From: Gymnothorax reevesii
Lineage: Eukaryota > Chordata > Actinopteri > Anguilliformes > Muraenidae
NCBI GenBank assembly: GCA_029721435.1
Contig: CM056592.1
Location: 35,661,611 to 35,725,610, forward strand
Direction of reading: 5' to 3'
DNA length: 64,000 nucleotides
The translations under genes and the position numbers were made by a program. Each line of letters opens with the position of its first letter. Positions within the stretch are counted from its first letter, which is position 1. Below, piece after piece: positions 20,693 through 32,772 of this stretch. Under the pieces are notes generated by a model. That model was not told where the DNA came from. It saw only the letters and a list, made by a program, of their open reading frames with translations, and searched no databases.

Positions 20693-21193
20693 TGTTATGG
20701 CCCCAATTTGTTATTACATTTATAAAACAACAGCAACAGCAACAGCAAGGGATGACAGACACAGTTTTAACAACTAAAACACATTTAATTTCTAACAAAG
20801 ACATTAACTAAACTACTGACCAAGATTGAATAGGAAAAAAAAAGAAATATTTACAGTCCCTTTTTGTGGGGTGGCTTGGTGATGTCCTGGATAAGGAAAA
20901 ATAACGCTCTAATACAGGCAAAAATCCACAAAAGAAACTTCACAGGTCCTGAACAGAAATGACAGGTCTGGTCACATGTATCCTTCTTCTTGCAATTTCT
21001 CCTACTACTTTACTGTCTCAATTCTTTTCCTTATATACTCTTTTGCAGACCCCACCCACATTTAGACCTCTTTTTTTTACTTTTCGGGGACTTGCCCCAG
21101 ACATGTCCAGGACATGTCTAAACAAAGCTCCAGTCTGAGCTGAATAAAAAAAAAGGTAAATACTGCCATCCAGTGGCCTAGATTCACATTACA
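20693..21193 (-). repeat. 5' LTR of the Gmr1-like element
   Basis: 501 bp, the promoter-bearing LTR, with a TATATAAG box at about 21,031-21,039. It differs from the 3' LTR mainly by an extra CAACAG repeat unit and single-base changes. Confidence 0.9.
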
Positions 21194-21197
21194 CAGT

Positions 21198-21818
21198 AAA
21201 TACAACCAAAGACACTTTGCGAAGGGCTGGAAAGATTCAGGCTTTAAAACTGACTAAGATTCTGTTCCTCTAGACTTTACACTTGTTACCATTTTACAAG
21301 GACAGAACACTTGCAGTTCAGTAAAAAAGAAATAAAAACACTTAAATCAAGTCATCACAGAAGTTTACCAGTGGATGAACTGTGTCTTACATTGACTATC
21401 CTTCTCCAGTGATGACTACCAGAACTTCCAAAAGAAGAAGGGAAAAAAAAACTCTTTGTAAGCCTCAGCAAATTTGTACAGCCAATGGCACACTACAACC
21501 ATCAAAAACAACTCACAACAATGTGAAAAATGCACATTTTTAAATCAAAGTGGGTAGGTGAAGGTTTTAGGTTTGATACATCTGTTTTGAGCCCATGTGG
21601 AGAAAAAAAAGCTATGAAGATCGAAAATACCAAATCATATTTAGGCTCTATGACGGTACTAGGTTTCCAGTTTTCGCCAAAACACCTGCGCTTGTAACTG
21701 CCTTTTAAATGTTGGTCCTCCAATTGGTTAAAGCAAATTCAGACAGGAGTATTCAATGCCATTCAGAACACAGAGACCAGACTCACACCCTTCATCTTTC
21801 CTCCCTCCTAATCTTATC
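21198..21818. other. Unassigned DNA between two transposons
   Basis: Continues the sequence interrupted by the Gmr1-like element at 15,205. No coding exon or repeat termini recognised. Confidence 0.4.
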
Positions 21819-21820
21819 TA

Positions 21821-24459
21821 CAAAACCCAAAACCAGTGAAGTTGGCACGTTATGTAAATCGTAGATAAAAACAGAATACAATGATTTGCAAATCCTTTTC
21901 AACTTATATTCAGTTGAATACACTGCAAAGACAAGATGTTTAATGTTCAAACTGAGAATTTTTTTTTTTTTGCAAATAATCATTAACTTAGAATTTAAAG
22001 GCAGCAACACATTGCAAAAAAGTTGGCACAGGGGCCTTTTTACCACTGTGTTACATCGCCTTTCCTTTTAGCGACACTCAGTAGACGTTTGGGAACTGAG
22101 GAGACCAATTTTTGAAGATTTTCAGGCGGAACTCTTTTCAATTCTTGCTTGATGTACAGCTTAAGTTATTCAACAGTCCGGGGCCTCCGTTGTCGTATTT
22201 TATGCTTCATAATGCACCACACATTTTCAATGGGAGACAGGTCTGGACTACAGGCAGGCCAGTCTAGTACCCGCACTCTTTTACTACGGAGCCATGCTGT
22301 TGTAACACGTGCAGAATGTGGCTTGTCATTGTCTTGCTGAAATAAGCAGGGGCGTCCATGAAAAAGACGTTGCTTGGACGGCAACATATGTTGCTCCAAA
22401 ACCTGTATGTACCTTTCAGCATTAATGGTGCCTTCACATATATGTAAGTTGCCCATACTGTAGCTGGGGGCTACACACCCTGACTGTATTAAATTAATTA
22501 TTGATTAATAAAAACACCAAATTACTCAGTCTAAATAATATAGGCTATAGCAAATGGCGGATACTGAATTAATCAGAAGCAGGTATATCAACAATTATGA
22601 GCTTTACTTAAATAAACATAAACATATAAAACATATACATCGATATCCCTAATCTAATACAATTTAGTAATGCAACAGTGTCCGAATTAATATTTCCTAT
22701 AACTAATGGTACCAGGTGCCCGGGGGTGTTGGAGCTCTTTGCTGTCGGCGAGGGGATGGCAGCCACAGAACGCTGAAGGTGGGAGTTGGGGGGGGGGCGG
22801 GGCGTCCGAGTTGGTTCCGCAGCTACGGGCTAGAGAGAGTCCGCTATCCAAGCGGGAGGATGTGAGGGAGGGGTGAAGATCGCGTCGATCTTTGAAGAAG
22901 TTTTCGGGTTGTCCAACTGGAGTGACAGACGTGATCGGGCAACGAGCTGGCTGCTCAGCATGAGACGCAACCACTCGCGGTATACTGGATAGCTAGCAGC
23001 CCACTAGCTGGCTAGCAGTTCACATCTGTCCCGACTGTAACGTTACACCGAACGGTGCAGTCCAACCTCGACTTCTGCGAGTCTTCGTGAGCGCTAAATA
23101 GAGCATTACAAAGCACTCAGCTATACTAAATCGCCCAACACTAACCACGTTACACTTCACCTCACAATGCAATACACACGAAAATTTCTTCGCTGACCGT
23201 TTTTTTCTCACACTGACAAACTTCCAACGAACATATTTAAACCCACACTCCGCGAGCTTACGACAGCCAGTCACGACACAGACACACAGTGCAGCTCCAC
23301 GCGCACAGACCATGCATAACAGATACATAAAATATACCACGATAAACATTCTCATCGATATGGAAAATAATACAGGAAATATATGAACTGGGGCAGAACT
23401 TAAGGCTTAATGTGGTGACCTAATCTGTCACAATGGAACTGAGCCTACAAAATAATAAACGTATGCAAATATAATCTGGGCCTCCAGAACACATACCTTG
23501 GGCAATAATACACCCCCATACCATCACAGATGCTGGCTTTTGAACTTTGCACCTATAACAGTCCGGATGGTTCTTTTCCTCTTTGGTCCGGAGGACATGA
23601 CGTCCACAGTTTCCAAAAACAATTTGAAATGTGGACTCGTCAGACCACAGAACACTTTTCCACTTTGCATCAGTCCATCTTAGATGAGCTTGGGCCCGGC
23701 GAAGCCGGCGGCGTTTCTGGGTGCTGTTGATAAATGGCTTTCGCTTTGCATTGTAGAGTTTTAACTTGCACTTGCAGATGTAGCGACCTAACTGTAGTTA
23801 CTGACAGTGGTTTTCTGAAGTGTTCCAGCCTATGTGGTGATGTCCTTTACACACTGATGTCAGTTTTTGATGCAGTACCGCCTGAGGGATCGAAGGTCAC
23901 GGGCATTGAATGTTGGTTTTCGGCCTTGTCGCTTACGTGCAGTGATTTCTCAAGATTCTCTGAACCTTTTGACAATATTACGGACCATAGATGATGAAAT
24001 CCCTAAATTTCTTGCAATAGCTCGTTGAGGAATGTTGTTTTTAAACTGTTCGACAATCAGCTCACGCATTTGTTCACTTCGTGGTGACCCTCGCCCCATC
24101 CTTGTTTGTGAATGACTGAGCATTTCAGGGAATCTGCTTTTATACCCAATCATGGCACCCACCTGCACCCAATTAGCCCGTTCACCTGTGGGATTTTCCA
24201 AATAAGTGTTTGATGAGCATTCCTCAACTCTGTCTCTTTTGCCACTTGTGCCAGCTTTTTTGAAACATATTGCAGGCATCAAATTCCAAATGATCTAATA
24301 TTTGCAAAAAAATTACAAAGTTTACCTGTTCGAACATTAAGTAACTTGTCTTTGCAGTGTATTCAATTGAATATAGGTTGAAAAGGATTTGCAAATCATT
24401 GTATTCCGTTTTTATTTACGATTAACACAACGTGCCAACTTCACTGGTTTTGGGTTTTG
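21821..24459 (-). mobile_element. Tc1-like DNA transposon carrying a solo LTR
   Basis: The ends are CAAAACCCAAAACCAGTGAA and its inverse, each next to TA (21,819-21,820 and 24,460-24,461), with an inverted repeat of roughly 115 bp. The transposase reads on the - strand in broken pieces: N-terminal HTH with [20 protein letters not shown] and [18 protein letters not shown] at about 23,950-24,280, and C-terminal QQDNDKPHSARVTTAWLRSK and SPDLSPIENVW at about 22,166-22,456, giving the second D and the E of a DDE catalytic site. A 1,033-bp LTR interrupts it. Without that insert the element is about 1.6 kb, normal for the family. Frameshifts make it inactive. Confidence 0.88.
22459..23491. mobile_element. 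Solo LTR (TG...CA) with 5-bp target duplication CATAC
   Basis: A 1,033-bp insertion inside the Tc1-like transposase starts TGTAGCTGG and ends CCAGAACA. It is flanked by CATAC at 22,454-22,458 and 23,492-23,496, and Tc1 coding similarity continues on both sides. Terminal TG...CA plus a 5-bp duplication fits a solo LTR left by recombination between the two LTRs of a retroelement. AATAAA at 23,454-23,459 near one end favours + orientation. It has no similarity to the other two LTR families here. Confidence 0.75.
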
Positions 24460-24461
24460 TA

Positions 24462-25670
24462 AATTTAAAAATCACTGCTTTCTGCCTTTGAGCATTTTCC
24501 ATACTGTCCCAAATTTTATAGAGTTGGGGGTTGTATAACATTAGTCTACATACTTGGCTTTGATAAAACCCAGGGCTGGTACGGGTTCCAAATGCAAGTC
24601 CAAGAATGTTCTGTTAAGAATAACCACAAAATAGCATTTTGACTCTAAATATAGTCAACAGCCTTGAAGACATCTGGTAGTTTCCACAGACCCGGTGCTT
24701 GAGCTATTCGCAATGAGTCATCAAATACAGCAGTTACTGATAATAACGGGAATAATTCTCATTAGCTCAGAATTTGGAGAATTTCCAGCTACATACTTGG
24801 CTTTGAATCGGGTTAAACTAAGACACATCTCATAAAGGGGGCAGCGTAGTACACAGATAAATAATTATTCTTTCCAATGCTCTCTTTTTAGCAATGTAAT
24901 AAATCAATTTATATCATCTACCCCATCTGCAGCCAATAAAATGAGGGAAAATCCCACAAATGTACTCATGATCACAGCCAATCTTGTTTCCATTGGGGCC
25001 TGCATTATTCTCCACTACCAGCAATAGATGTCCTGGCAAATTCTCCTCCTGAGACACATGGTAAAATAAATCATCATTCGAGTGGAAATTATGCAAGTCA
25101 CTGATCATGATGCAGCAAATCCACTACAGCAAATGGTACTGAGTATGTTTCAACTTACTGAAAAATTATTGGGCCATAATATGGCATTGACATTTCCATC
25201 CATCTCGAACAGAGGACCTTGACTTGAAAGCGCAGTTTCATGTTTTCTATTTTAATTTTGGCACTGAATTTTGGCATTGAAACCAGTTAGGCTACAGATG
25301 TTATTTGTGGAAAGCCAATGCTAAAAACACATGGTTTTCCTTCGCAGCTGTTAAAAACAGCTCTCAGCTCAACGAGCGGCATAGCTGGCCTTAAACTCGT
25401 AAGAATTTCCTCTAGCATCACTGAGGCATTCAAGGACAAGACGAAAAACCAGATCTTTTGCATACTCGTGCGATCTCTGCATTATGAATATGGCAGGGCA
25501 TGGTTCCTCTGAAGGCTTGACTTCTTGCATATTAAATGTAATATGGGATAAATATGGAATAAACCTAGACCGTTTGTCAACAAAATTTGGGGGAATTACC
25601 GCCGCCAAATGGTAGGGAACGTGCAGTGTCGGGACATCAGGGAGTGGGGTCGGACATCAGGGGGGTGGGG
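24462..25670. other. Unassigned AT-rich DNA
   Basis: No gene supported. Short open stretches, such as the 64-codon - strand frame at 24,914-25,108, lack recognisable motifs or splice support. Confidence 0.45.
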
Positions 25671-25679
25671 ACTGATGTC

Positions 25680-27150
25680 CTGCACTCCGCAGCGAGGGCT
25701 CACTCCAGCCGAGCGCACCCAGTGTGTTCCATAGATATATATATAAACACTAGATGGCTCAAGGCAGAGTCGGCAGCGTCGTCACTGGTCGGCCATCTTA
25801 GGACAGGGACTGCTCTGGTGCGCTGTGCTGTAGTCGGAGGTAAAGTGGATGATTTACTCGCTTTAATACTCGCAACCCGGTGAATTCTTGACGGATTTAC
25901 AAACGGATTGGGTTATTACAAACCTTAATGAACTTTTTTTATATTGAATTCAATGGTTTTAATTATTCTTAAAATGCAGTTACTTAACTACATCTCTGAT
26001 GTTTACCCGACAAATGTTGTTTACCCGATTTGTTTGAAAATCAGTCGAGAATTTGGGAGAGTTGAGCAATTAACAGTTATTTCAAAGTCGGTGCTCCATT
26101 GGCTGTAATGTTATGAGTGATCGAGCAGCCCTGTCCCAAGATGGCCGCCCTGTGACGACGTTACTTGAGCGACTAAACTGCCTCAAGCGGCGTGTGTCCC
26201 AGCATGCCTTGAGCGGTGTTTGATCTATCAGCAATTTGATCTATCCATGTTTGATCTATCAGCAATTAAATCGTGGGCTAAATTCAGTACTATTGCCGAA
26301 CAAGAACAGAGAATTGGGTTGCGCAAAACTTCGGTTTAAAACAATTATTAGTCCTGACCTGTTCTCATTTATTTTCATAATTAACAAAAGGTTCATTCCG
26401 AGATCGCTCCACACTAAACAGGTGCTGCTTGTTCTCCCCGATTAGGTAAGACAACAATGATTGTCGTCTTACGTAATTGGGGGAACACGCAGCACCTGTT
26501 AACTGTGGAGTGCTCTCGGCCCAATTCTCTGCTCTTGTTCGGCAACAGTGAATTTAGCCCATGATTTAATTGCTGATAGATCACACATGGAGAGAAACCG
26601 TGTCTTCGGTTGTCAGTTACGATCATTGGAAAACGCGTCAATGAAGGAAAATGATTGAGAACTACTAACGTTAATTGCAGTCAAAAAGGGACGTGTCTTA
26701 GCCACCCCGCTGGCGATGCCACAGTAATCGATTGAGTAATAATTAAAATGACCAATGATAAATTCAATGTTAAATCAGGTTATTGTTGGATTGGGAATGG
26801 CTTATATACCCCGATATTATGTGGCTTGAAAATCGTTAAATAGCTGGCTAATCATTGTCTCATATTGTAAAAACAGAGACCAATGAGAGGACAGTGCAAA
26901 AAAACCCAAAAAACTAAGCTAATTCAATATCCCAAACGGGGATTTAGGCTAAAGTGGTTTGGAAATTGCTCACCGTTTAGGATATCTCACATGATTTCTT
27001 ACTTTGAGTCCGCGCAATCTCGCGGGAAAATTTTCGGAAAAGTTCGAACCGCGCAAGGCATGCTGGGACACACGCCGCTTGAGGCAGTTTAGTCGCTCCG
27101 CACATTGGCTCGCAGCGTGCTTGAGCCATCTAGTGTTTGTGTATATCTCT
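25680..27150. repeat. Cluster of nested inverted repeats (fold-back elements)
   Basis: Outer arms around AAACACTAGATGGCTCAAG at 25,745-25,763 pair with the inverse at 27,119-27,137. A second pair, GCGACTAAACTGCCTCAAGC at about 26,168-26,187, pairs with its inverse at about 27,078-27,097. A third, long palindrome is centred at about 26,458, where about 26,248-26,455 pairs with 26,460-26,585, with an 80-bp gap in the right arm. The central part is related to the elements at 53,049-53,827 and 63,735-64,000. No transposase was found. The palindromes suggest non-autonomous DNA elements inserted into one another. Confidence 0.65.
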
Positions 27151-27299
27151 GGTGTGTTGCCTCGAGCTGACTTGAACCATTCTGACCAATCAAAGGGGAG
27201 GTTGACGTCCTAAACCTTAGTACTGATTCTAGAATGGTTAATATTAACCATCAAACAATCCATTTCGCGGGAATCAGAGTTACTATTGCACCTATGCAC

Positions 27300-29311
27300 A
27301 AGATTTGGACGGAAAATGAAACGAAGAGCAATGGAAGACTTTTTTTTGGTACCGTTAACGTTAAAAAAAGTCGAGTCGGTATCAAAAGTTACTGAAACTG
27401 AAAATCATGACGGTGATTCGGATGAAGCGGCGGCGAAATCAGATGAACATTTTCGCTAAGAGTTGCATCGAAATTTTGAATGGCTGAGGTTATAAGAATG
27501 TGAAGTGCACCGTGTTCATTGTAAAGATAATGGCCCGAATCTCGCTGGTAACAGCGCGTTATCTACTGAGGTTAAATAATTTAACCGTAAACGTCATTCC
27601 AAACATGGAGAAAGCACGAAACACAGAAAATACTGTGACAAAAATGTGTGTAAACGAGTAGATCCGTATTTCTGTTAATAATTGCAACTTATCAAAAGCC
27701 TCAAGGCTCGGCGTTTGCGCAGCCCTAAAATCCCCGTCTCGATTTCTTCGCTCATATCTTCAGTATCCATCTGCAAAAATCATTAACATTTTTACTGCGC
27801 GTCTTTAGACCAGTAAACGTTTATATATTTGCAAGTACACGCAACGTTTTCCTGAAAATGCAGAAATTAGAAGACAATTGCGTATGCAGTGGCGTCTCTG
27901 GAAGTGATAATTGGTGGAGCCCGGACCATGCCTTTGCATCAAGGATTGTTCCTGGCTTGTACTCAGTTGTTTTCCGTTATTAACACCTTTTCCAATTTTG
28001 GCAATCGAAGTTACGGTTTCTCTCTCTGTGAGATCTATTGACCACCAAATAATGGGATTATTCAGATCAGAGAATTTTTTTAGGCCACTCAAAAATTGTT
28101 CAACGCTTTATGAACAAGGCAATCAGAGATAGCAGACCTGGCCCCAGCCACGGGCTGACAGACAGACTGACAGAAACCCACACACACACAGACATGATCA
28201 TTGCTCAACCTGGCCTCCTAAGGGAGGGGCCAGGTAATGACAAACTGCTCTCAAACGTCTGCGCAACCTTTTCCACACATCAAGTGATTTAACTGGCGCT
28301 TCATGATCGTTTTGTTTAAATAAAATATTAGACCATTCGAAACGTCTGTGTGCAATTCTGAATAACGCTGAATTAAATGCACGAAATTACGCTTCCAGAT
28401 TAATGATTGTCGCCGTATCGAAATGTACTATACCGCACCGGCGTGTTCTCGGAGTGAATTTATTGCTCAGTCCCTCAAGGAAGTTGCACGTCGTGATTGC
28501 AACTATTAAAGCGAATTCAACCAATCCACGGTAATTTCTTGCGGACAAAAAAATAAATTGCCAAGACATTGCAACTTTCATTGCCACTTTTTGAAAAAGT
28601 TACTGCAAAAAATAAAAAAAACAATAAAAAAGCCAGGAAAATTCTGGAAGGATTGTTTGTCAATTATGCGAATGACTGCGTGCCAGTCGGGATTAGTAAT
28701 TCAGGGGAGCTCTGGGCCGCGCCAATCTTTAGTCCTAGAGACGCGCCTGGGCGTGTGGCATAGGCAATCTGATAACAAACATATCCAACTCATTATAAAG
28801 TCTGCTTATGTTATAATAAGCCAACAAATAGCAAAGTTACCGCTGTGGACTGATTCATATTGCAATATTGAGGCAAAAAAAAGGACTTTACGACTTAACG
28901 TCAGATCTGCATTTAACCTTAACTCAATTGAAGATTTGATTCGCATCAGTGTGGAGGGTCCTCTGGACATATTTGATGCCTCACTCGCAGTGAGGAGATG
29001 TATAGAAGGGCAGAGCAGGGAGACCCAATTTTAAATCCTGGCCTCCAGATATGGAATGAAGTCAATGTAGTGGAAACCTTTGTTAATCAAACTCAAGACT
29101 CTCATATTGTTTAATAATTGTCATTTGTTGGAGACAGTTGTATTGTTAATGTGGAGTGTTATATTGTAGTTTCTTTAAACATTAAAAAATATATATATAT
29201 TGGTGCTTCTTTGATTTCGGTGCGTGCGCTCCTAAATTTTTGCTCGCGCTCCTAACTTTTTGAACTTAGGAGCGCAGCGCTACCAAGAAAAAAAAGTTAA
29301 TTTCAGCCCTG

Positions 29312-29358
<47 letters not shown>

Positions 29359-29851
29359 CTCTCCCTCAGAGCGGAGTGGCGCAGCCATGTCTGCTATCAG
29401 AGAGGTCTTTAGCTGCACTAGAAGAACTTAAATGATGAGAGAAATGTTTTATATGTAGTACTAATTTGTGTCAGTGTTTTGTGAAAACGTATTTAGAGCT
29501 GTTTGCTGCTCTTATCAATCCAGCGGTAGTGGAGTTTTTCAGGCAGCGTCTGCTCAGCTGGTGTATGCGTGTGTGTGTGTGTGTGTGTGTAGGGGGGTGC
29601 GCGTCTCACTGGGGAGGAGCAGCCATCACATCGATGGCTGGTTGAATCTTTTCAATAAATGTTTTTCTAACTTGAGACCTCTGATATTTTTTATCATTGT
29701 GTCATTTTTTTGATGTAAATTGAGGGAGCAAAAGCAGTATCGGCCACAAATATCGGCCCAAGAAAATCGGCAGTCCATAATCGGTCATCGGCTAAGGGTG
29801 ATGGAAAAAAATCGGCATCGGCCCTAAAAAATCCATATCGGTCGATCCCTA
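27300..29851 (+). mobile_element. Decayed hAT-like transposon (tentative)
   Basis: A start-like MKRRAMEDFFLVPLTLKKVE at about 27,315 resembles the N-termini of hAT-type transposases of the ZMYM/KIAA1586-like sort. At about 28,880-29,030 the frame ending NLNSIEDLIRISVEGPLDIF resembles the end of the hAT C-terminal dimerisation domain. The right end at 29,851 reads TATCGGTCGATCCCTA, a typical hAT-like terminus, where Gmr1 LTR sequence resumes. The middle is not open and no left terminus was found, so the extent is approximate. Confidence 0.45.
29313..29356. repeat. (TG)22 microsatellite
   Basis: Forty-four bases of uninterrupted TG. A shorter GT run lies at 29,568-29,590. Confidence 0.97.
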
Positions 29852-29949
29852 TTGGTCAGTGCTTTATCTTATGAAATCTGTTCAAGTTTTAAAATTTTGT
29901 GTGTCATCCCTTGCTGTCCGATTTGGCGTAACAAATTGGGGCCATAACA
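29852..29949 (+). repeat. 3' end of a Gmr1-like LTR abutting RFNG copy B
   Basis: Matches the last 98 bp or so of the Gmr1-like LTR (TTGGTCAG, GTGTGTCATCCCTTGCTGTC, then GGGGCCATAACA). It begins where the hAT-like right end stops and finishes 22 bp before the first RFNG-B exon. Confidence 0.85.
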
Positions 29950-29971
29950 ATGGTTGTCTTCGTTCCCTCAG

Positions 29972-30290
29972 GTGACCCTCAGCTACGGAGGGTACGAGAA
30001 CAGGAGGAACGTCGTTGGCATTGGCGGAGCGTTCTCGTTGGCGGATGACCCTTCAAGGTTGGAATGTGGTTCTCTTCTGTACTTCAGACCTCAAAGAATA
30101 ACTACTGCTTGAGTTTCTGATGAAGTTTGTTTGAAATTACACACATTAACGATTCTCTGCTCATATAATGGGAGCTCATGTTGCAAATACTCATTGAATA
30201 TTTGTTTACCTTTTTCTCAGGTTCAAAACAGTCCATTGCCTACTTTACCCTGAAACAAGCAGGTGCCCCACTAAACGAAAACGCAACTGA
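29972..30290 (+). pseudogene. rfng: Partial second copy of radical fringe (last two exons only)
   Basis: Two exons are readable: 29,972-30,057 encoding [20 protein letters not shown] and onward to DDPS, and 30,221-30,290 encoding FKTVHCLLYPETSRCPTKRK and a TGA. The splice sites between them are intact (AG/GTTGG and CTCAG/G) and the phase is the same as in copy A. VTLSYG-YENRRN and DDPSRFKTVHC are Fringe C-terminal signatures. I found no upstream RFNG exons between 14,030 and 29,971, where they would have to lie, and an LTR end sits immediately 5'. The C-terminal WCP of copy A is RCP here. Most likely a truncated, promoterless copy made by the tandem duplication. Confidence 0.75.
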
Positions 30291-31147
30291 ATCCCACTTT
30301 AAGACGCCATACAAGCGACTCCATCGCCTTTCACCTGCTGGATTGGAGTCTTCTCCAGTCTGTTGCCGACTCCACAGTCTGGTGTCCTAGGAGCTCTGCT
30401 CAGTTCACTCAGACCGGATCATGATGTATTAAGAGGTTTATCTTGTCGTTGGTGGTGGAGTGCTGTCTAAGGTACTTCAGCAAAGAGCTGGGATGAGATG
30501 CAATATTAATTTATTTTTTTCTCGTCAAAGATTTCCTGAGCTTATTTTTGTACAGGCTCAGGATCCGAAGGAACATTCTGAGAGGATTTTCATGGAAAGT
30601 CAGTATTAAAAGGAGGAGTATATTTCAATCTGTTCTCCTGAATACAATTAAAGACTGAATAGTTTTTTTGTTGGTGCACAGCGTGCTGCACAGTGGAGCC
30701 TGTAATTTGTCTTACCGTTTTTATGCTGGTGTTCGCTGGTTATCTTTACACAAGAACGAATATTCTGGAAATCGTATTGCTGGATTTGAGTACTTGCTTT
30801 GTTACATTTAAATTGGAAATGAGTGGAAATGTTACATCAGAGAGGAGCAGATATTTGGTCGCAGATTTGTTACTATTTTCATGATGCTGTATTTATGTAC
30901 AGTGTTCTGTTTTTCTGTAAGTTAAAATTCCATGTGATTGACTGCTGCAGTATTTTAACTTGAGAGGAAAGAGTTTGTGCTCCAGAGCTCACAGATGATT
31001 CTCGCAGGCCCAGAAAAACCAACGCTGAAGTGACTGACTGCACTGCAGGCCAGTGTTGAAGATCTGAACAGGTTATGAGTGTCGCAATTTTTTTCTGTTT
31101 TGTTTTTGTTCTTACATTGTATGTTTTTAGTCACACTTTTTTTATTG

Positions 31148-31153
31148 AATAAA
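31148..31153 (+). terminator. Polyadenylation signal after RFNG copy B
   Basis: AATAAA in the same context as 1,074-1,079. The whole 3' UTR-like region from 30,291 is retained although the gene body is truncated. Confidence 0.55.
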
Positions 31154-31819
31154 TGGTACAACAGAACTTTTTAAAATTATATTTAAACTGCAGTGTTGTA
31201 GAATTTATCTCCTTTTCTCCTTGTGATGCCCAATGATGTGCTTTTGATCATTTTGACTGCTGGGCATTATCTCCACACTTGCCATACACTACAATTACAT
31301 TTTAAACATAATCAAAGTTCAAGAAAACGCACAATATTTAAACAAAAAAAAATGGGAAATGAGTCTGAGGACCACTGTGTTCAGAAGTAATTTGAAACGG
31401 CATCAATAAAGGTTATTTATTTGGCCCTGATGATATAAATCAGTGGTTCTCAAACTCGGTCCTGGTGCCCCCACTTGTATGCTGGTTTTAGTTCCAACCA
31501 CAAACGCAAATATAGATTGTAATTAACTTTAGTCCTAATTAGGTGCAGTTCCTTTTAAAATCATTCATTTAACATCTTCCACCACTTATTGACAGAAATC
31601 TCCATGGGCGCCGTGTAGAATCAAAGATCCTTGAACGCATTATTCATTTTTTATATATTGCGTGTAATTTCAGGGAATAACATTTTGAAATGGAAGAAAT
31701 AAGAGAAAATTGGTGAGCTCTGAATTAAGTTGCTGATCAGTTGTCTGGAATTCTTTCAAAATAACTTGGTTGAACTGTATAAGGATAACACAAGACATGT
31801 TTGAGAATTAGTTGCTCAT

Positions 31820-32772
31820 CTGATATTTTTTTTATTCACAAAAACAACTTATTAAAAATACTTAAAAACAAGTTTTTTTCAGAAAAGAGCAATGAGGTGT
31901 TCTACTAGATCCCAAGTATGTCCCTGACTATTTCCAAACTAAGCTCATGGGAGCCTTACATTCATAATGCTGACTCACTCACGTTCCCCAGTCGTTTATC
32001 TTTTAACTCCATTGAAGCACATTCTGGAAACGCATTTCAAAGTGTACGGACTTTGTTTCCGGCGCATAGAAATTGAAGTGAAACCTGAGGAGAGTTCAAT
32101 AATTATGAATATATTTATTTACATTAACATATATTTACAGGCACACATATATACACACACTTCTGCATCTAGGGACACTGATTACAAAGCAACTATTGAC
32201 ATCAACCAATTTTCAGAACTTTATTTGTACATTTAATATGCAGTCTGTACAATCTTTATACACAGGCTGCAAAAATGAAAGTCATGTCCTTATCTGGCTC
32301 CTCCACACAGACATAGTGGAACCACCTTCCACACGTGTCACAGCAGATCTGTTGGTCAAAAAGAAATGAACGTTAAACAGTTTTTCCGTACGAACCTCAT
32401 GTTAAAAGATGGTGAATGAAGGGAAAAACAATTGAGAGTTGGGTACCAATACATTGTTTTATGAAACAAGAGGTCATTGTGTTGTCACTTACAACTTCTT
32501 TTATTCACAACTGATCAGTGATCGTAAAGTCATACCCTTCCTTGACATTACACTACTCTGACATAAGAGTACTGTCTATTTTTATATATATAATATAAAA
32601 AATATCAATGGCTCTGGTTTTACCCAAGTGTTAAGGAACTATATTCAGCCACTGCATCACAGCCTATTTCACAAGGGTTCAATAATGAGGTATAGCCTAT
32701 TAAGCAGTTTGCACGAGGCTTGGCTGAGGAGTGCAATTCCCACAATTCCCGGGAAACAGGAATGGGACTTAA
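31820..32772. other. Unassigned DNA, start of copy-B-specific insert
   Basis: Similarity to copy A ends at about 31,817. No gene or clear repeat boundary is seen until the MITE at 32,773. Confidence 0.45.

Larger units (their letters stand above)
15206..21193 (-). mobile_element. Near-complete Gmr1-like LTR retrotransposon (integrase before RT)
   Basis: A 5,988-bp - strand element bounded by LTRs and a CAGT target duplication (15,202-15,205 and 21,194-21,197). Element order is 5' LTR (20,693-21,193), primer site, gag, zinc knuckle, protease, integrase, RT, RNase H, polypurine tract, 3' LTR (15,206-15,699). RT resembles the gypsy/Ty3 group, but integrase comes first, the arrangement described for Gmr1 of Atlantic cod and relatives. 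The LTRs differ by about seven substitutions and two indels by eye (about 98% identical), so insertion is fairly recent. Damage in coding sequence is limited to one frameshift (about 20,200-20,230) and one in-frame TGA (about 19,866). Probably non-autonomous now. Confidence 0.92.

Noticed and set aside
23020..23355. 111-codon - strand frame within the solo LTR
   Set aside because: Cysteine-rich but without domain similarity, contained entirely inside an LTR with TG...CA ends.
27315..27465. Host zinc-finger gene start (MKRRAMEDFF...)
   Set aside because: The frame stops after about 50 codons and fits a hAT-type transposase N-terminus better than a host gene.
29313..29356. Direct repeats as a CRISPR-like array
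   Set aside because: Plain TG microsatellite in a vertebrate genome.
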